Shown: positions 1 to 7,882, numbered from the stretch's first letter. The stretch is 64,000 bases of DNA from Bacillota bacterium (GCA_023460535.1 JAEWPV010000018.1:7608-71607), one strand, 5' to 3'. Translations and numbers: made by a program. Notes: generated from the letters alone by a model not told the origin.

Positions 1-197
1 TCCTCCGTCCAGCCGCTGTGTCCGTTGTTCGGGTTGCCGTAAACATTTGCCGTATCAAAGAAATTCACGCCCGAATCAAGCGCCTTATCCATAATAGCAA
101 ATGCCTCTTTTTCGTCCGTGCGCGGTCCAAAGTTCATTGTGCCCAGGCATAGGCGGCTTACCTTTAAACCGGTTCTTCCCAAATAAGTGTATTGCAT
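1..197 (-). CDS. aldo/keto reductase, N-terminal part (cut by window edge)
   Basis: The reverse strand reads MQYTYLGRTGLKVSRLCLGT, then FGPRTDEKEAFAIMDKALDS and FFDTANVYG. This is the N-terminal beta-strand and the DxxxxY region (FDTANVYG) of the aldo/keto reductase family, NADPH-dependent oxidoreductases with a TIM-barrel fold. Only about 65 codons lie inside the window and the rest runs off the left edge. An AGGAGG ribosome site sits about 7 nt before the ATG at 197. A second in-frame ATG at 203 is too close to that site. The gene is divergent from a MerR regulator and has a MerR-type promoter, so it is probably that regulator's target. The substrate cannot be told. Confidence 0.88.
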   Translation of the reverse strand, partial: MQYTYLGRTGLKVSRLCLGTMNFGPRTDEKEAFAIMDKALDSGVNFFDTANVYGNPNNGHSGWTE

Positions 198-249
198 GTT
201 CATTCCTCCTAAAAGTTCTTGACATCGACCGGAGAGATGCTATACGATA

Positions 250-280
250 ATCATAAACCTTAACGTCAACTCTAAGTCAA
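250..280 (-). promoter_or_regulatory. MerR-type promoter/operator driving the aldo/keto reductase
   Basis: On the minus strand a -35 TTGACT (275-280) and a -10 TATGAT (250-255) are separated by 19 bp, the over-long spacer typical of MerR-activated promoters. The spacer holds an imperfect dyad CTTAGAGT-N3-CGTTAAGG. A plus-strand promoter for the regulator overlaps nearby (TTGACA 219-224, TATACG 241-246). This arrangement is the classical one for a MerR protein that controls itself and a divergent oxidoreductase. That the neighbouring MerR protein binds here is inferred. Confidence 0.72.
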
Positions 281-314
281 GAGCAAATTACAAACCAAGC
301 GGAGGTGCCCGGGG

Positions 315-731
315 ATGGGATATACGGTAAAGATGGTGTCCGAGAAAACGGGGCTTAGCCCACATGTCCTGCGGTATTACGAGAAGGAAGGGCTTTTGCC
401 ACATATCAAAAGAACAAACAGCGGAATCCGTAATTATTCGGACGACGATCTGGAATGGCTCGGCTTAATCTGCTGCCTGAAGAATACCGGTATGTCCATT
501 AAACAGATACGCGATTTTGTTACCCTCAGCTCGCAGGGTCCCCAAACGCTCAAGGCACGGTGCGCCATGCTGCTTGCTCACAAAAAAGAGGTGGAGGAAC
601 ACATCGAAGAAACCAACAGACACCTAGAGCGGGTTTCTCACAAAATCGCTTACTTTACAAAGCAGTATGAAGAATATTGCCTTAATGAGGAGAAGCAAAA
701 AGAGGGGATACGGGCACCGCAAACAGTATAG
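315..731 (+). CDS. MerR family transcriptional regulator
   Basis: A 138-aa protein with an N-terminal winged helix-turn-helix (YTVKMVSEKTGLSPHVLRYY, then EKEGLLP and RNYSDDDLEWL, residues 4-50). A helix (MSIKQIRDFV) and a long dimerisation coiled coil rich in Lys and Glu (about 75-130) follow. This is the layout of the small MerR regulators that control oxidoreductases. The C-terminal region has no clear metal-binding Cys cluster; one Cys lies near residue 120. A GGAGG site precedes the ATG. The gene is divergent from the aldo/keto reductase across a 19-bp-spacer promoter. The inducer is unknown. Confidence 0.9.
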   Translation: MGYTVKMVSEKTGLSPHVLRYYEKEGLLPHIKRTNSGIRNYSDDDLEWLGLICCLKNTGMSIKQIRDFVTLSSQGPQTLKARCAMLLAHKKEVEEHIEETNRHLERVSHKIAYFTKQYEEYCLNEEKQKEGIRAPQTV

Positions 732-813
732 GTTTTTTGATGTTCTGTTATTCTTCATACGGCATTAACTCACGGCAATCTGCGCCACTCCCGTCATTAT
801 ATGAATATAAAGC

Positions 814-849
814 AAGGCATCGCCTTCCCTTTTGGAAAAGCAATGCCTT
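814..849 (+). terminator. possible terminator after the MerR gene
   Basis: AAGGCAT (814-820) pairs with ATGCCTT (843-849), with further weak pairing inside the loop, and TTTTGC follows. It lies about 80 nt after the MerR stop and before the convergent gene at 897. The stem is short, so the call is tentative. Confidence 0.35.
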
Positions 850-896
850 TTGCAACATTCGCTCAAGACAAAAACAGAATTTCATTCTTACGATGA

Positions 897-1670
897 TTAT
901 TCTTTACTTGTTGCAAACGTATCCATAAAAGTTAACATCTCTGTCAATTGTCCCACAAGATTATCGTTGATACTGGACCAACGATAACTATATCCCGGGA
1001 AATAAGGGCATAATAAATGTTTTTCTCCGTCGTGACTTAACTCAATAGCAGCAAGCGGACGTGTACCGGTTTTGTCTGTCTGAACACAATATTTACAGCA
1101 GTCGCATCTTTTTGTGCGTTCTATTATAAAGTGCTTAACACTGCTATCCGCTGACTCAAAACCCTCCAGGAATGTCTTAAACCCATAAGGGATACACAAA
1201 CCAAAAACAACTGGATTTTTAAAGCAAGCATCATATCGTACCGAAATGCCTGTATGTTTCATTTTATACTCAAATCCACCATTTGGTTGTTCGTTGCTCC
1301 AAACAGGGTTTGCATAAGTCAGTGATAGCTTGCAGTTACTTGCAATGATATTGTAAATATCAAATCTTTGGTATCCATGTGTAATCAGCCAACTCTCAAG
1401 CTTGCGAAATGCAGACTCCCCAAGTAGTCGTGCATAGATATCAGATGTGTACGGATAATCCTTGTTAAAAAGGCAAAACGAAAAATCGGTTAACCCGCAG
1501 TCAATTCGGTTTGACATCCAGACCCACGCGGGCGATAGATTGGTAAAATCGTTGATTCCGAGTTTTATCAGGATATCATTTTGCCTTTTATTTAGTTTCA
1601 CCTCTAAACCTTGACCGATGACATACATATTTTTCAGCAACATATCTATCGACTTACTGAACTTATTCAT
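897..1670 (-). CDS. uncharacterised 257-aa protein with a cysteine cluster
   Basis: I do not recognise a named family. The protein is soluble, with no signal peptide or membrane segment, and aromatic-rich. Near the C-terminus it carries a compact cluster CDCCKYCVQTD followed by KTGTRPLA, then a C-P-Y-F-P-G motif (LLCPYFPGYSYRW), which suggests a metal-binding site. Similar uncharacterised proteins with a YCVQTDKTG-like motif are, as far as I recall, found in other Clostridia. The gene is AT-richer than its neighbours. It lies 33 nt after the small gene at 1704-1913 on the same strand, so the two are probably cotranscribed. The stop is at 897 and the ATG at 1670, with a weak AGGT ribosome site. 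Confidence 0.7.
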   Translation of the reverse strand: MNKFSKSIDMLLKNMYVIGQGLEVKLNKRQNDILIKLGINDFTNLSPAWVWMSNRIDCGLTDFSFCLFNKDYPYTSDIYARLLGESAFRKLESWLITHGYQRFDIYNIIASNCKLSLTYANPVWSNEQPNGGFEYKMKHTGISVRYDACFKNPVVFGLCIPYGFKTFLEGFESADSSVKHFIIERTKRCDCCKYCVQTDKTGTRPLAAIELSHDGEKHLLCPYFPGYSYRWSSINDNLVGQLTEMLTFMDTFATSKE

Positions 1671-1703
1671 GTTTACCTGCAGTTCAGGTTTGCCGTAAGA
1701 GGA

Positions 1704-1913
1704 TTAAATACAACCCGGATACGCGTCATCCTCATGAAGTGAAGACACAAGAAGCAATGGCTCGTCAAATGCTAACTGATATAGATTCTTAATCAAGTGA
1801 TAGAACTTCTCTTGTTCGGAAACACTTACGCATGCATTATTATCAGGTACAAACGGAGCAAGCAAATCTAAATATGACTGCGCTATTCGTTGTTCTAAAC
1901 TCTTAAATGTCAT
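1704..1913 (-). CDS. uncharacterised 69-aa protein
   Basis: A small acidic protein beginning MTFKSLEQRIAQSYLDLLAP and ending EDDAYPGCI. No family recognised. An AAAAGGAG site lies 7 nt before the ATG at 1913; an ATG directly before it (1916) and a GTG at 1934 are alternative starts. It is the first gene of a probable two-gene operon with the cysteine-cluster gene downstream. The predicted fold is helical throughout. Confidence 0.6.
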   Translation of the reverse strand: MTFKSLEQRIAQSYLDLLAPFVPDNNACVSVSEQEKFYHLIKNLYQLAFDEPLLLVSSLHEDDAYPGCI

Positions 1914-1998
1914 CATAATGCTCCTTTTCTTCACAAAACATGTAGTCAGAGATTAATTGGAATACATTTCCGTATTGATAGTATATCATTAAATAAAT

Positions 1999-2034
1999 AG
2001 GATGAAAAGATACAATATTGCATCTCTTCATCCT
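1999..2034 (-). terminator. terminator of tRNA-Arg
   Basis: AGGATGAA/TTCATCCT (1999-2006 with 2027-2034) continues after one mismatch as AGAT/ATCT around a 10-nt loop. Read on the minus strand the stem is followed by ATTTATTTA. It begins a few bases after the 3' CCA of the tRNA. Confidence 0.65.
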
Positions 2035-2042
2035 AATCTCAT

Positions 2043-2119
2043 TGGTGCGCCCGACTGGATTCGAACCAGCGGCCTTTAGAGTCGGAGTCTAACGCTCTAT
2101 CCAGCTGAGCTACAGGCGC
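2043..2119 (-). tRNA. tRNA-Arg (anticodon CCG)
   Basis: The minus strand folds into a full cloverleaf. The acceptor is GCGCCTG with CGGGCGC, the D arm is GCTC/GAGC, the anticodon stem is TTAGA/TCTAA around the loop CTCCGAC, and the T arm contains GGTTCGAATCC. Loop positions 34-36 read CCG, which decodes the arginine codon CGG. Discriminator A and an encoded CCA end the gene (2043-2046). Confidence 0.96.
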
Positions 2120-2162
2120 ATAGTATAAGCGAAGTTAGCCTAATGTGGCTTACGCACAAAAT

Positions 2163-2191
2163 AGTATAGCACAGTTGCGGGCAAATGAAAA
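2163..2191 (-). promoter_or_regulatory. promoter of tRNA-Arg
   Basis: On the minus strand, TTTTCA (2186-2191) and TATACT (2163-2168) are separated by 17 bp, about 45 nt upstream of the tRNA 5' end. The -10 is good and the -35 is weak. Confidence 0.5.
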
Positions 2192-2277
2192 GTGTTTTGT
2201 TACGCCTGGGCACAAAACGAGTATTTGGGTATGCAAGTCGCCCAAATGAAAATTTGCACAGCGGCAGGCAAAAAAAC

Positions 2278-2306
2278 TTGCAAATTGCGTATAGTTGTGC
2301 TATCAT
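2278..2306 (+). promoter_or_regulatory. promoter of secG
   Basis: TTGCAA (2278-2283), a 17-bp spacer and TATCAT (2301-2306). The expected start is about 55 nt ahead of the secG ribosome site. Just upstream, ATTTGGG and CCCAAAT could form a small hairpin. Confidence 0.55.
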
Positions 2307-2368
2307 CAATAAAGATGTTTTTGACTGGCGTCAGCCTGTCTTACTAACAATATCGGAGGTGCCTTTCG

Positions 2369-2623
2369 TTGGGCGGAATAGAAATTGCGGGTGCGATCCT
2401 GATAATTCTCGCAAGCGTACTGTTAACCTTGCTTGTTTTGGTTAAGGATGACAAGTCGGACGGAATGAGCGCAATCATGGGCGGTTCCAGCAGCGATTCT
2501 TACCTCGGTAAAAACCGTGGCAGAACGCTTGACGCCGTTCTGGGTCGTTGGACCAAGGTTGTTGCGATTGTGTTCTTTGTGCTTGTGCTTGCGGTAAATA
2601 TCAGCCTTATCTTCATTAAGTAG
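2369..2623 (+). CDS. secG: protein translocase subunit SecG
   Basis: An 84-aa inner-membrane protein with two hydrophobic segments (residues about 3-25 and 60-82). They are joined by a Gly/Ser-rich loop (KSDGMSAIMGGSSSDSYLGK, then NRGRTLDAVLGRWTK), the hallmark of SecG/Sec61-beta in Bacillota. SecG stabilises the SecYEG channel. The start is TTG at 2369, with GGAGGT 8 nt upstream. secG followed by rnr is the usual order; here no smpB or tmRNA gene follows rnr. Confidence 0.95.
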   Translation: MGGIEIAGAILIILASVLLTLLVLVKDDKSDGMSAIMGGSSSDSYLGKNRGRTLDAVLGRWTKVVAIVFFVLVLAVNISLIFIK

Positions 2624-2828
2624 GTTGTAAACCGCATACAGAATATCGGTAAACGAAAGCTCTGCGATGTTCGCAGGGCTTGTGTTTTTGTTTGGGCTGG
2701 TTCTGTGGGCGCATCGTTACGCATAACTGCGTCATCCGCACACATTAATATATTGTGTCCGTAAGATTATAACGTAAATTCAGGTACTATGCAGGAAGAA
2801 CAACAGGAATGTGATTTGACAAAAGGAA

Positions 2829-4943
2829 GTGTATTTTATAAAAACCTCAATTATTAAGGGATTATCCAAGCAAAAAAGCTTTATCGCGCGTATGGAGCTG
2901 GCAAAGCGAATCGGCATTGCAAAAAGTGATGTGAAACGCTATAACGACCAACTCGACACAATGATTCAAAGCGGCGAGATTATTGAAAAAAAGGATAAAA
3001 TTGCGCTGTCGAGCAAGTTGGGGCTAATACCGGCTTCTATCGTCAAGCTCTCGGGACGGTTTGGCTTTGCCCGCGCAACCGACGATAAAACCGATTACTT
3101 TGTGCCCGGTCGTGCCTTCATGGGTGCGCTGGTAGGCGACTGCGTATTGCTCAAACCCATGCCGTCGCGCGGGGATTCCCCCGAGGCCGAGGTGTACCGC
3201 GTTGTGTCCGAGGGCGAGGGCTTGCTCAGCGGCGTGTTTCGCAGAGAAAAGGACGGAAACGTTGTGTACCCCGACTCGATGCCCAATATCGGTATTCGCA
3301 TCGTAAAAGGCGGTGTCGGCGCAGCGCAGGATGGGGACAAGGTTGGAATCTCCATCGTTCACCGCGGCGCCCGTCACTCAGAGCACCGGGGCAGGGTAGA
3401 AACGGTGTTTGGCAGCAGCGATACGGCTGCGGCATGCGCGCTTGCGGTTCTGTCTGAAAACGGAATCGCGATAGAGTTTCCAACAGCGGTGCTGGAACAC
3501 GCAACGGAGCTTGCGCAGACCGGAATTACCGAGCGGGACATCGAGACCCGCCTAGACCTTCGCGACCAACCCATCTTTACGATAGACGGCGCCGATACAA
3601 AGGATATTGACGACGCCGTAATGGTGCAAAAAACCCCACAAGGGTTTACCTTAGGGGTTCATATTGCGGATGTGTCGCACTATGTAACCGAAGGCTCGCC
3701 GCTGGATGACGAGGCGTTTGAGCGTGGCACGTCGGTCTATTATGCCGACCGCGTGGTTCCTATGCTGCCCAAGGAGCTGTCAAACGGCATCTGCTCGTTA
3801 AACGAAAAAGAGGATCGTCTGGCATTTTCCTGCTTAATGGAGATGGATAAATCGGGCGTGATGAAGCAGTTTCGGTTTGCCAAAACGATTATCCGTTCCC
3901 GCGTCAAAGGGGTGTACAGCGAAATTAACCGCCTGTTTGACAATACCGCGGATGATAAATTAAAAGAAAAGTACGCACCCGTTCTCGCCAGCCTCTCGGC
4001 GATGAAGGAGCTTGCGGTTTTGCGTATGCGTCAGGGCACTTTGCGCGGCGTACCGGAGATCGACACAACAGAAACCAAGGTGATTGTCGGCGAGGACGGC
4101 ACGGCGGTAGGGCTTGAGCCCCGCACGCGCGGCTTTGCCGAGGAGCTGATAGAAGAGTTTATGCTGTGCGCCAACGAAGCGGCGGCAACCCTTGCACAAC
4201 AGCAAAAGCTGCCCTTTGTATACCGTGTACACGAAAGCCCCGCCTCCGAAAAGATTGACGCTTTGATGCAGACATTGGGCTTGCTCGGCGTCAATGCCCC
4301 CAAAATGGGCTCAAGCATCTCCCCCAAGGTGCTTGCCGAGGTGCTAAAGCGGGTAGAAAATCAACCGATAAAGCGTATTGTACACAATCAGGTGCTGCGT
4401 TCAATGGCCAAGGCGCGCTACAGCGAAGAGCCTGTGGGACATTTCGGGCTGGTGCTTCAAAACTACGCGCACTTTACATCGCCCATCCGGCGTTACCCCG
4501 ACCTTGCCATCCATCGTATCCTGAGTGCCTATACCGCGGGCTACGCGCCCGCCGACATCGAAAAACGCTATTCCCGCTTTGTCAGGGCGGCGAGTCTGTC
4601 CTCCAGCAACAGTGAGCTGCGTGCCATGACAGCCGAGCGTGGCTGCAACGACTGCTACAAAGCAGAGTATATGCACAGGCACATCGGCGAGCTGTTCCAG
4701 GGTGTTATCTCCTCTGCGGCGCAGCATGGCATCTATGTGGAGCTTGCAAACACTGCCGAGGGATTGATCCATGTAGACCGGTTCCCGCCGGGCAGCTACG
4801 AGTTTGACGGACGCATGCAGTTCACCGAGCTTGCCAGCGGTCGCCGACTGCGGGTTGGCGATACCATCTCGGTGATTGTCTCGGGTGTCAATGTCGCTCA
4901 GGGCAACATCGACTTTGATTTTGCAACGGTAATTGAACCATAA
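2829..4943 (+). CDS. rnr: ribonuclease R
   Basis: A 704-aa 3'-5' exoribonuclease of the RNase II/R family, which degrades structured RNA. It has an N-terminal winged-helix and cold-shock-like OB region (about 1-200). The RNB catalytic domain follows, with the acidic signature DGADTKDIDDAV at residues 253-264, and then YYADRVVPMLPKELSNGICS and HFTSPIRRYPDL motifs. A C-terminal S1 domain (GELFQGVISSAAQHGIYVEL onward, about 625-700) ends the protein. The start GTG at 2829 follows AAGGAA with very short spacing, and an in-frame stop just upstream limits alternatives. Length is normal, without a basic tail. Confidence 0.96.
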   Translation: MYFIKTSIIKGLSKQKSFIARMELAKRIGIAKSDVKRYNDQLDTMIQSGEIIEKKDKIALSSKLGLIPASIVKLSGRFGFARATDDKTDYFVPGRAFMGALVGDCVLLKPMPSRGDSPEAEVYRVVSEGEGLLSGVFRREKDGNVVYPDSMPNIGIRIVKGGVGAAQDGDKVGISIVHRGARHSEHRGRVETVFGSSDTAAACALAVLSENGIAIEFPTAVLEHATELAQTGITERDIETRLDLRDQPIFTIDGADTKDIDDAVMVQKTPQGFTLGVHIADVSHYVTEGSPLDDEAFERGTSVYYADRVVPMLPKELSNGICSLNEKEDRLAFSCLMEMDKSGVMKQFRFAKTIIRSRVKGVYSEINRLFDNTADDKLKEKYAPVLASLSAMKELAVLRMRQGTLRGVPEIDTTETKVIVGEDGTAVGLEPRTRGFAEELIEEFMLCANEAAATLAQQQKLPFVYRVHESPASEKIDALMQTLGLLGVNAPKMGSSISPKVLAEVLKRVENQPIKRIVHNQVLRSMAKARYSEEPVGHFGLVLQNYAHFTSPIRRYPDLAIHRILSAYTAGYAPADIEKRYSRFVRAASLSSSNSELRAMTAERGCNDCYKAEYMHRHIGELFQGVISSAAQHGIYVELANTAEGLIHVDRFPPGSYEFDGRMQFTELASGRRLRVGDTISVIVSGVNVAQGNIDFDFATVIEP

Positions 4944-4965
4944 TACGATTCGGCTACAATAAAAT

Positions 4966-4998
4966 ACGGCGACTTTGGGTTTCATCCAAAGTCGCCGT
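4966..4998 (-). terminator. terminator between rnr and gdhA
   Basis: A 13-bp perfect stem, ACGGCGACTTTGG with CCAAAGTCGCCGT, around a 7-nt loop. On the minus strand it is followed by ATTTTATT, so it is best placed to end gdhA. It probably also stops rnr transcripts from the other side, although no T-run follows on that strand. Confidence 0.8.
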
Positions 4999-5017
4999 TA
5001 TGCTGTTTGTTATGGTA

Positions 5018-6367
5018 TTAGTATGCGATGCCCTGTGCCTTCATCGCCTCGGCAACCTTTAAGAAGCCGGCGATGTTTGCGCCCGCAACAAGGTTATCCT
5101 TAAAGCCATATTCGGCCGCGGCGTCAAACGAATGGTGGAAGATGTCCTCCATAATGCCCTTAAGCTTTGCGTCAACCTCTTCAAATGTCCAGGAGTAACG
5201 CATCGAGTTCTGGCACATCTCAAGACCGGAGGTGGCAACGCCGCCCGCATTGGCAGCCTTAGCCGGTCCAAACAGAACGCCCGCCTTCAAAAATGCCTCA
5301 ACCGCCTCGGGGGTACTGGGCATGTTCGCGCCTTCGGCTACCGCGATTACGCCGTTTGCAATCAGTGTCTCGGCGGCCTTGCCGTCCAGCTCATTCTGCG
5401 TCGCGCAGGGCAGGGCGATGTCACATTTGATGTTCCAGATGCCCATGCAGCCCTCGTGGTACTCAGAACCGGGCACCCGAGCGGTGTACTCGGAGATTCT
5501 TCCGCGTTCCACCTCTTTAATCTGCTTAACCACATCCAGGTTTACGCCGTTCTTGTCATAGATATATCCGCCCGAATCGGAGAGAGCAACCACCGTTGCG
5601 CCAAGCTCGGTCGCCTTTTGCGTTGCGTAGATGGCAACGTTGCCCGAACCGGAGATGACAACGGTCTTACCCTTCATTGTCTCGTTCTTCATGCAGCGCA
5701 TCATCTCGTCGGTAAAGTAAAGCAGACCGTAACCGGTGGCCTCGGTTCTGGCAAGCGATCCGCCGTAAGTAAGCCCCTTTCCGGTCAGAACGCCGGTGAA
5801 CTCATTTTGCAGACGCTTGTACTGACCGTACATAAAGCCGATCTCGCGTCCGCCAACGCCGATGTCACCTGCGGGAACGTCGGTGTCCGCGCCGATGTGC
5901 TTGGAAAGCTCGGTCATAAAGCTTTGGCAAAAGCGCATCACTTCTCCGTCCGACTTGCCCTTGGGGTCAAAGTCCGAGCCGCCCTTGCCGCCGCCAATGG
6001 GAAGCCCCGTCAGGCTGTTCTTGAAGATCTGCTCAAAGCCAAGGAACTTGATAACAGATGCCGTAACGGAAGGATGAAAGCGCAGACCTCCCTTGTAAGG
6101 ACCGATGGCGGAATTAAACTGTACACGGTAGCCGCGGTTTACCTGCACCTTGCCGCTGTCATCCACCCACGAAACACGAAAGCAGATAAGACGCTCCGGC
6201 TCAACAATTCTGTCGGCAATACCGGTTTTTACAAGGTCGGGCCGTTTTTCAAGAACAGGCTCCAGCGATTCAAGAACCTCCTTGACTGCCTGCAAAAACT
6301 CCGGCTCGCCTGCGTTTCTAGCTACGACCTTGTCGTACACACCCTGAACATACGCGTTTTTAAACAT
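5018..6367 (-). CDS. gdhA: NADP-type glutamate dehydrogenase
   Basis: A 449-aa enzyme that makes glutamate from 2-oxoglutarate and ammonium. It shows the glutamate-binding and catalytic motif (SLTGLPIGGGKGGSDFDPKG), the DVPAGDIGVGGREIGFM segment, and a Rossmann NAD(P) fold (VVISGSGNVAIYATQKA). Length and motifs match the hexameric bacterial GDH (GdhA) group. The ATG at 6367 has GGGGG 7 nt upstream. The frame stays open for 41 more codons, and a GTG 15 codons upstream preceded by GGAGGAG is a possible alternative start. It has its own promoter and terminator. Confidence 0.95.
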   Translation of the reverse strand: MFKNAYVQGVYDKVVARNAGEPEFLQAVKEVLESLEPVLEKRPDLVKTGIADRIVEPERLICFRVSWVDDSGKVQVNRGYRVQFNSAIGPYKGGLRFHPSVTASVIKFLGFEQIFKNSLTGLPIGGGKGGSDFDPKGKSDGEVMRFCQSFMTELSKHIGADTDVPAGDIGVGGREIGFMYGQYKRLQNEFTGVLTGKGLTYGGSLARTEATGYGLLYFTDEMMRCMKNETMKGKTVVISGSGNVAIYATQKATELGATVVALSDSGGYIYDKNGVNLDVVKQIKEVERGRISEYTARVPGSEYHEGCMGIWNIKCDIALPCATQNELDGKAAETLIANGVIAVAEGANMPSTPEAVEAFLKAGVLFGPAKAANAGGVATSGLEMCQNSMRYSWTFEEVDAKLKGIMEDIFHHSFDAAAEYGFKDNLVAGANIAGFLKVAEAMKAQGIAY

Positions 6368-6553
6368 TGTTTTACCCCCAAAATTTACTAAGCTTGTTTG
6401 TAAAAAAGACACACCGTTACAGCTCCTCCAACATAGCGTGATGAAAACCAGTCGGACGAATAGGCGTCTCCATATCAAGAGAAAGAGCAAAACCGAAGCA
6501 CTTTGCCAAAGCCTTTGGTTTGCGTTTGCTTTTACAAACCGAACCTGTTTTTC

Positions 6554-6582
6554 AGTATAATAGTTTTTTCAACCATTTGCAA
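6554..6582 (-). promoter_or_regulatory. promoter of gdhA
   Basis: On the minus strand TTGCAA (6577-6582), a 17-bp spacer and TATACT (6554-6559). The leader to the ATG would be about 180 nt. A/T-rich tracts (runs of A and T around 6595-6620) lie just upstream and may act as an UP element. Confidence 0.6.
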
Positions 6583-6767
6583 GATTTTGATTTAACTTTT
6601 TTTAACTTTTAATTACGTTTAATGGTAAATTTAGAATTAAAAAGCTAATATTTGACACAACTGTAACCTAGTAGAAATTGCATGATTCTTCAGCAAATCC
6701 TGCAAAAACGTTCCCATATGGTTCAAAACGCACGCACAAAAATATGGCTATCTTTTTGCCCGTGTTA

Positions 6768-6796
6768 TTGAAATCAGCCGACACTTATGCTATAAT
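6768..6796 (+). promoter_or_regulatory. strong promoter with a long leader before the TM2 gene
   Basis: TTGAAA (6768-6773), a 17-bp spacer and a perfect TATAAT (6791-6796). The next start codon on this strand is at 7025, so the 5' leader would be about 220 nt. Confidence 0.7.
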
Positions 6797-6819
6797 TTAA
6801 ACTGCATAAGCACGATTGG

Positions 6820-7009
6820 CTGCCGCAATTTGTTATACTCGGCATGAACGCCACAGGGCGAGTGGCAGGTACAAGCATGCCGCTTAATTACACGGCTTAT
6901 TTTAAGTTTATTGACTAATCGTAGCGGTCTTTGTGCGGAAACTGTCAGCTACTGTGCGATGACAGGTTCTTGCGTTTATTAAAATACGAATGCCGATGCA
7001 CAGCGGCGG
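6820..7009 (+). other. structured leader RNA or small RNA of unknown role
   Basis: Between the promoter at 6768-6796 and the gene at 7025 there is no ORF but several stems. CGGCATG (6840-6846) pairs with CATGCCG (6876-6882) and encloses GCCAC (6850-6854) with GTGGC (6862-6866). A CTGTCA/TGACAG hairpin lies near 6945-6970. CTGCCGC (6820-6826) can close on GCGGCGG (7003-7009), with one G-T pair, just ahead of the ribosome site. It fits no riboswitch class I know. It may be a cis-regulatory leader or an independent small RNA. Confidence 0.35.
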
Positions 7010-7024
7010 AATGGGTGATGGATC

Positions 7025-7441
7025 ATGTATTGCAAAAACTGCGGTAATGAACTGTTTCAGGGTGCAAGTGTTTGCACACAGTGCGGCGCTCCGGTGGGCG
7101 GAGGAACAGGCTATTGCCCAAACTGTGCGCAGCAGTGCGACCCGCTTGCTGTTGTGTGCGTAAAGTGCGGCTATCAGCTTTCCGGTCAACCGGTGGCTCC
7201 CGCGGGAACCGAGCAAAAGAGCAAGCTGGTTGCCGGTCTTTTGGGCATCTTTCTTGGCGCGCTCGGTATACATAATTTCTATCTGGGCTTTACCGGTAAG
7301 GCGCTTGCGCAGCTGCTTATCTCGGTGCTCTCCTGCGGTGCCCTTTCTCCCGTATCGTGGATTTGGGGTCTTATCGAAGGCATTATGATTCTTACAGGCA
7401 GCAGTAACGTCGACGCTAAGGGTATCCCGCTTAAGGAGTAA
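7025..7441 (+). CDS. double zinc-ribbon TM2-domain membrane protein
   Basis: A 138-aa protein. The N-terminus has four CxxC knuckles (residues 3-6, 17-20, 31-34, 45-48), making two zinc ribbons. A short Pro/Ala linker leads to a TM2 domain from about residue 66 (KLVAGLLGIFLGALGIHNFY, then LGFTGKALAQLL), with two membrane helices joined by the conserved GxHNFYLG loop. Family members are common in gut Clostridia and their role is unknown. The gene is monocistronic, with a strong promoter and a terminator right behind. Confidence 0.9.
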   Translation: MYCKNCGNELFQGASVCTQCGAPVGGGTGYCPNCAQQCDPLAVVCVKCGYQLSGQPVAPAGTEQKSKLVAGLLGIFLGALGIHNFYLGFTGKALAQLLISVLSCGALSPVSWIWGLIEGIMILTGSSNVDAKGIPLKE

Positions 7442-7473
7442 TCTTCCTTAGTATCAAGCCAAATTGTTCACGA

Positions 7474-7511
7474 AGCACCGAAGGATGGAACACATTCTTC
7501 CGGTGCTTTTT
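7474..7511 (+). terminator. intrinsic terminator of the TM2 gene
   Basis: AGCACCG (7474-7480) pairs with CGGTGCT (7501-7507), extended by imperfect AAG/CTT pairing, and ends in TTTTT. The rnpB promoter starts 3 nt later. Confidence 0.8.
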
Positions 7512-7513
7512 GT

Positions 7514-7542
7514 TTGACAATTTGCTTTATAAACGCTACAAT
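7514..7542 (+). promoter_or_regulatory. promoter of rnpB
   Basis: Perfect TTGACA (7514-7519), a 17-bp spacer and TACAAT (7537-7542). The expected start at about 7549-7550 coincides with the first base of the P1 helix of the RNase P RNA. Confidence 0.85.
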
Positions 7543-7549
7543 AATTTGT

Positions 7550-7881
7550 GCGAGTAAACCAGACTGTGGCGCGCGCTACGCGTGTGAGGAAAGTCCGAGC
7601 TCCACAGGGCAAGGATAACGGCTAACGGCCGCCGGAGGCGACTCTAGGGAAAGTGCAACAGAGATATACCGCCAGCTTCGGCTGGTAAGGGTGGAAAGGC
7701 GAGGTAAGAGCTCACCGGCGCGCAGGCGACTGCGCGGCCCTGCAAACCCTATCCGGAGCAACACCGACTTGGGAGATAAGCCTGCCCGGCATTCCCAGAA
7801 GGGTGGCTTGAGCCCCTGCGGCAACGCGGGGCCCAGACAGATTACAGTCAAATACAGAACTCGGCTTATAGGTTTAGTCGC
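7550..7881 (+). ncRNA. rnpB: RNase P RNA (type A-like)
   Basis: The catalytic RNA that matures tRNA 5' ends. Conserved blocks are present in order: GAGGAAAGTCCGAGCTCCAC (CR-I region), then CAGGGC, GGGAAAGTGCAACAGAGA, GGTAAGGGTGGAAAGGCGAG and GTAAGAGCTCACCGG, and near the 3' end ACAGAACTCGGCTTATAG. The ends pair as helix P1, GCGAGTAAACC (7550-7560) with GGTTTAGTCGC (7871-7881), with one mismatch. The layout looks like the ancestral A type and not the Bacillus B type. A consensus promoter and a 16-bp terminator stem flank it. Confidence 0.96.
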
Positions 7882-7882
7882 A

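Noticed and set aside
737..928. 63-codon ORF after merR
   Set aside because: It has no ribosome site and runs into the end of the convergent gene at 897; the content is random-like.
2624..5017. smpB or tmRNA after rnr
   Set aside because: The secG-rnr order made it likely, but rnr is followed at once by a terminator and gdhA; no tmRNA motif is seen.
5132..6391. Long plus-strand ORF (419 codons) opposite gdhA
   Set aside because: It is the antisense of the well-conserved gdhA gene, with no domain in its product and no ribosome site.
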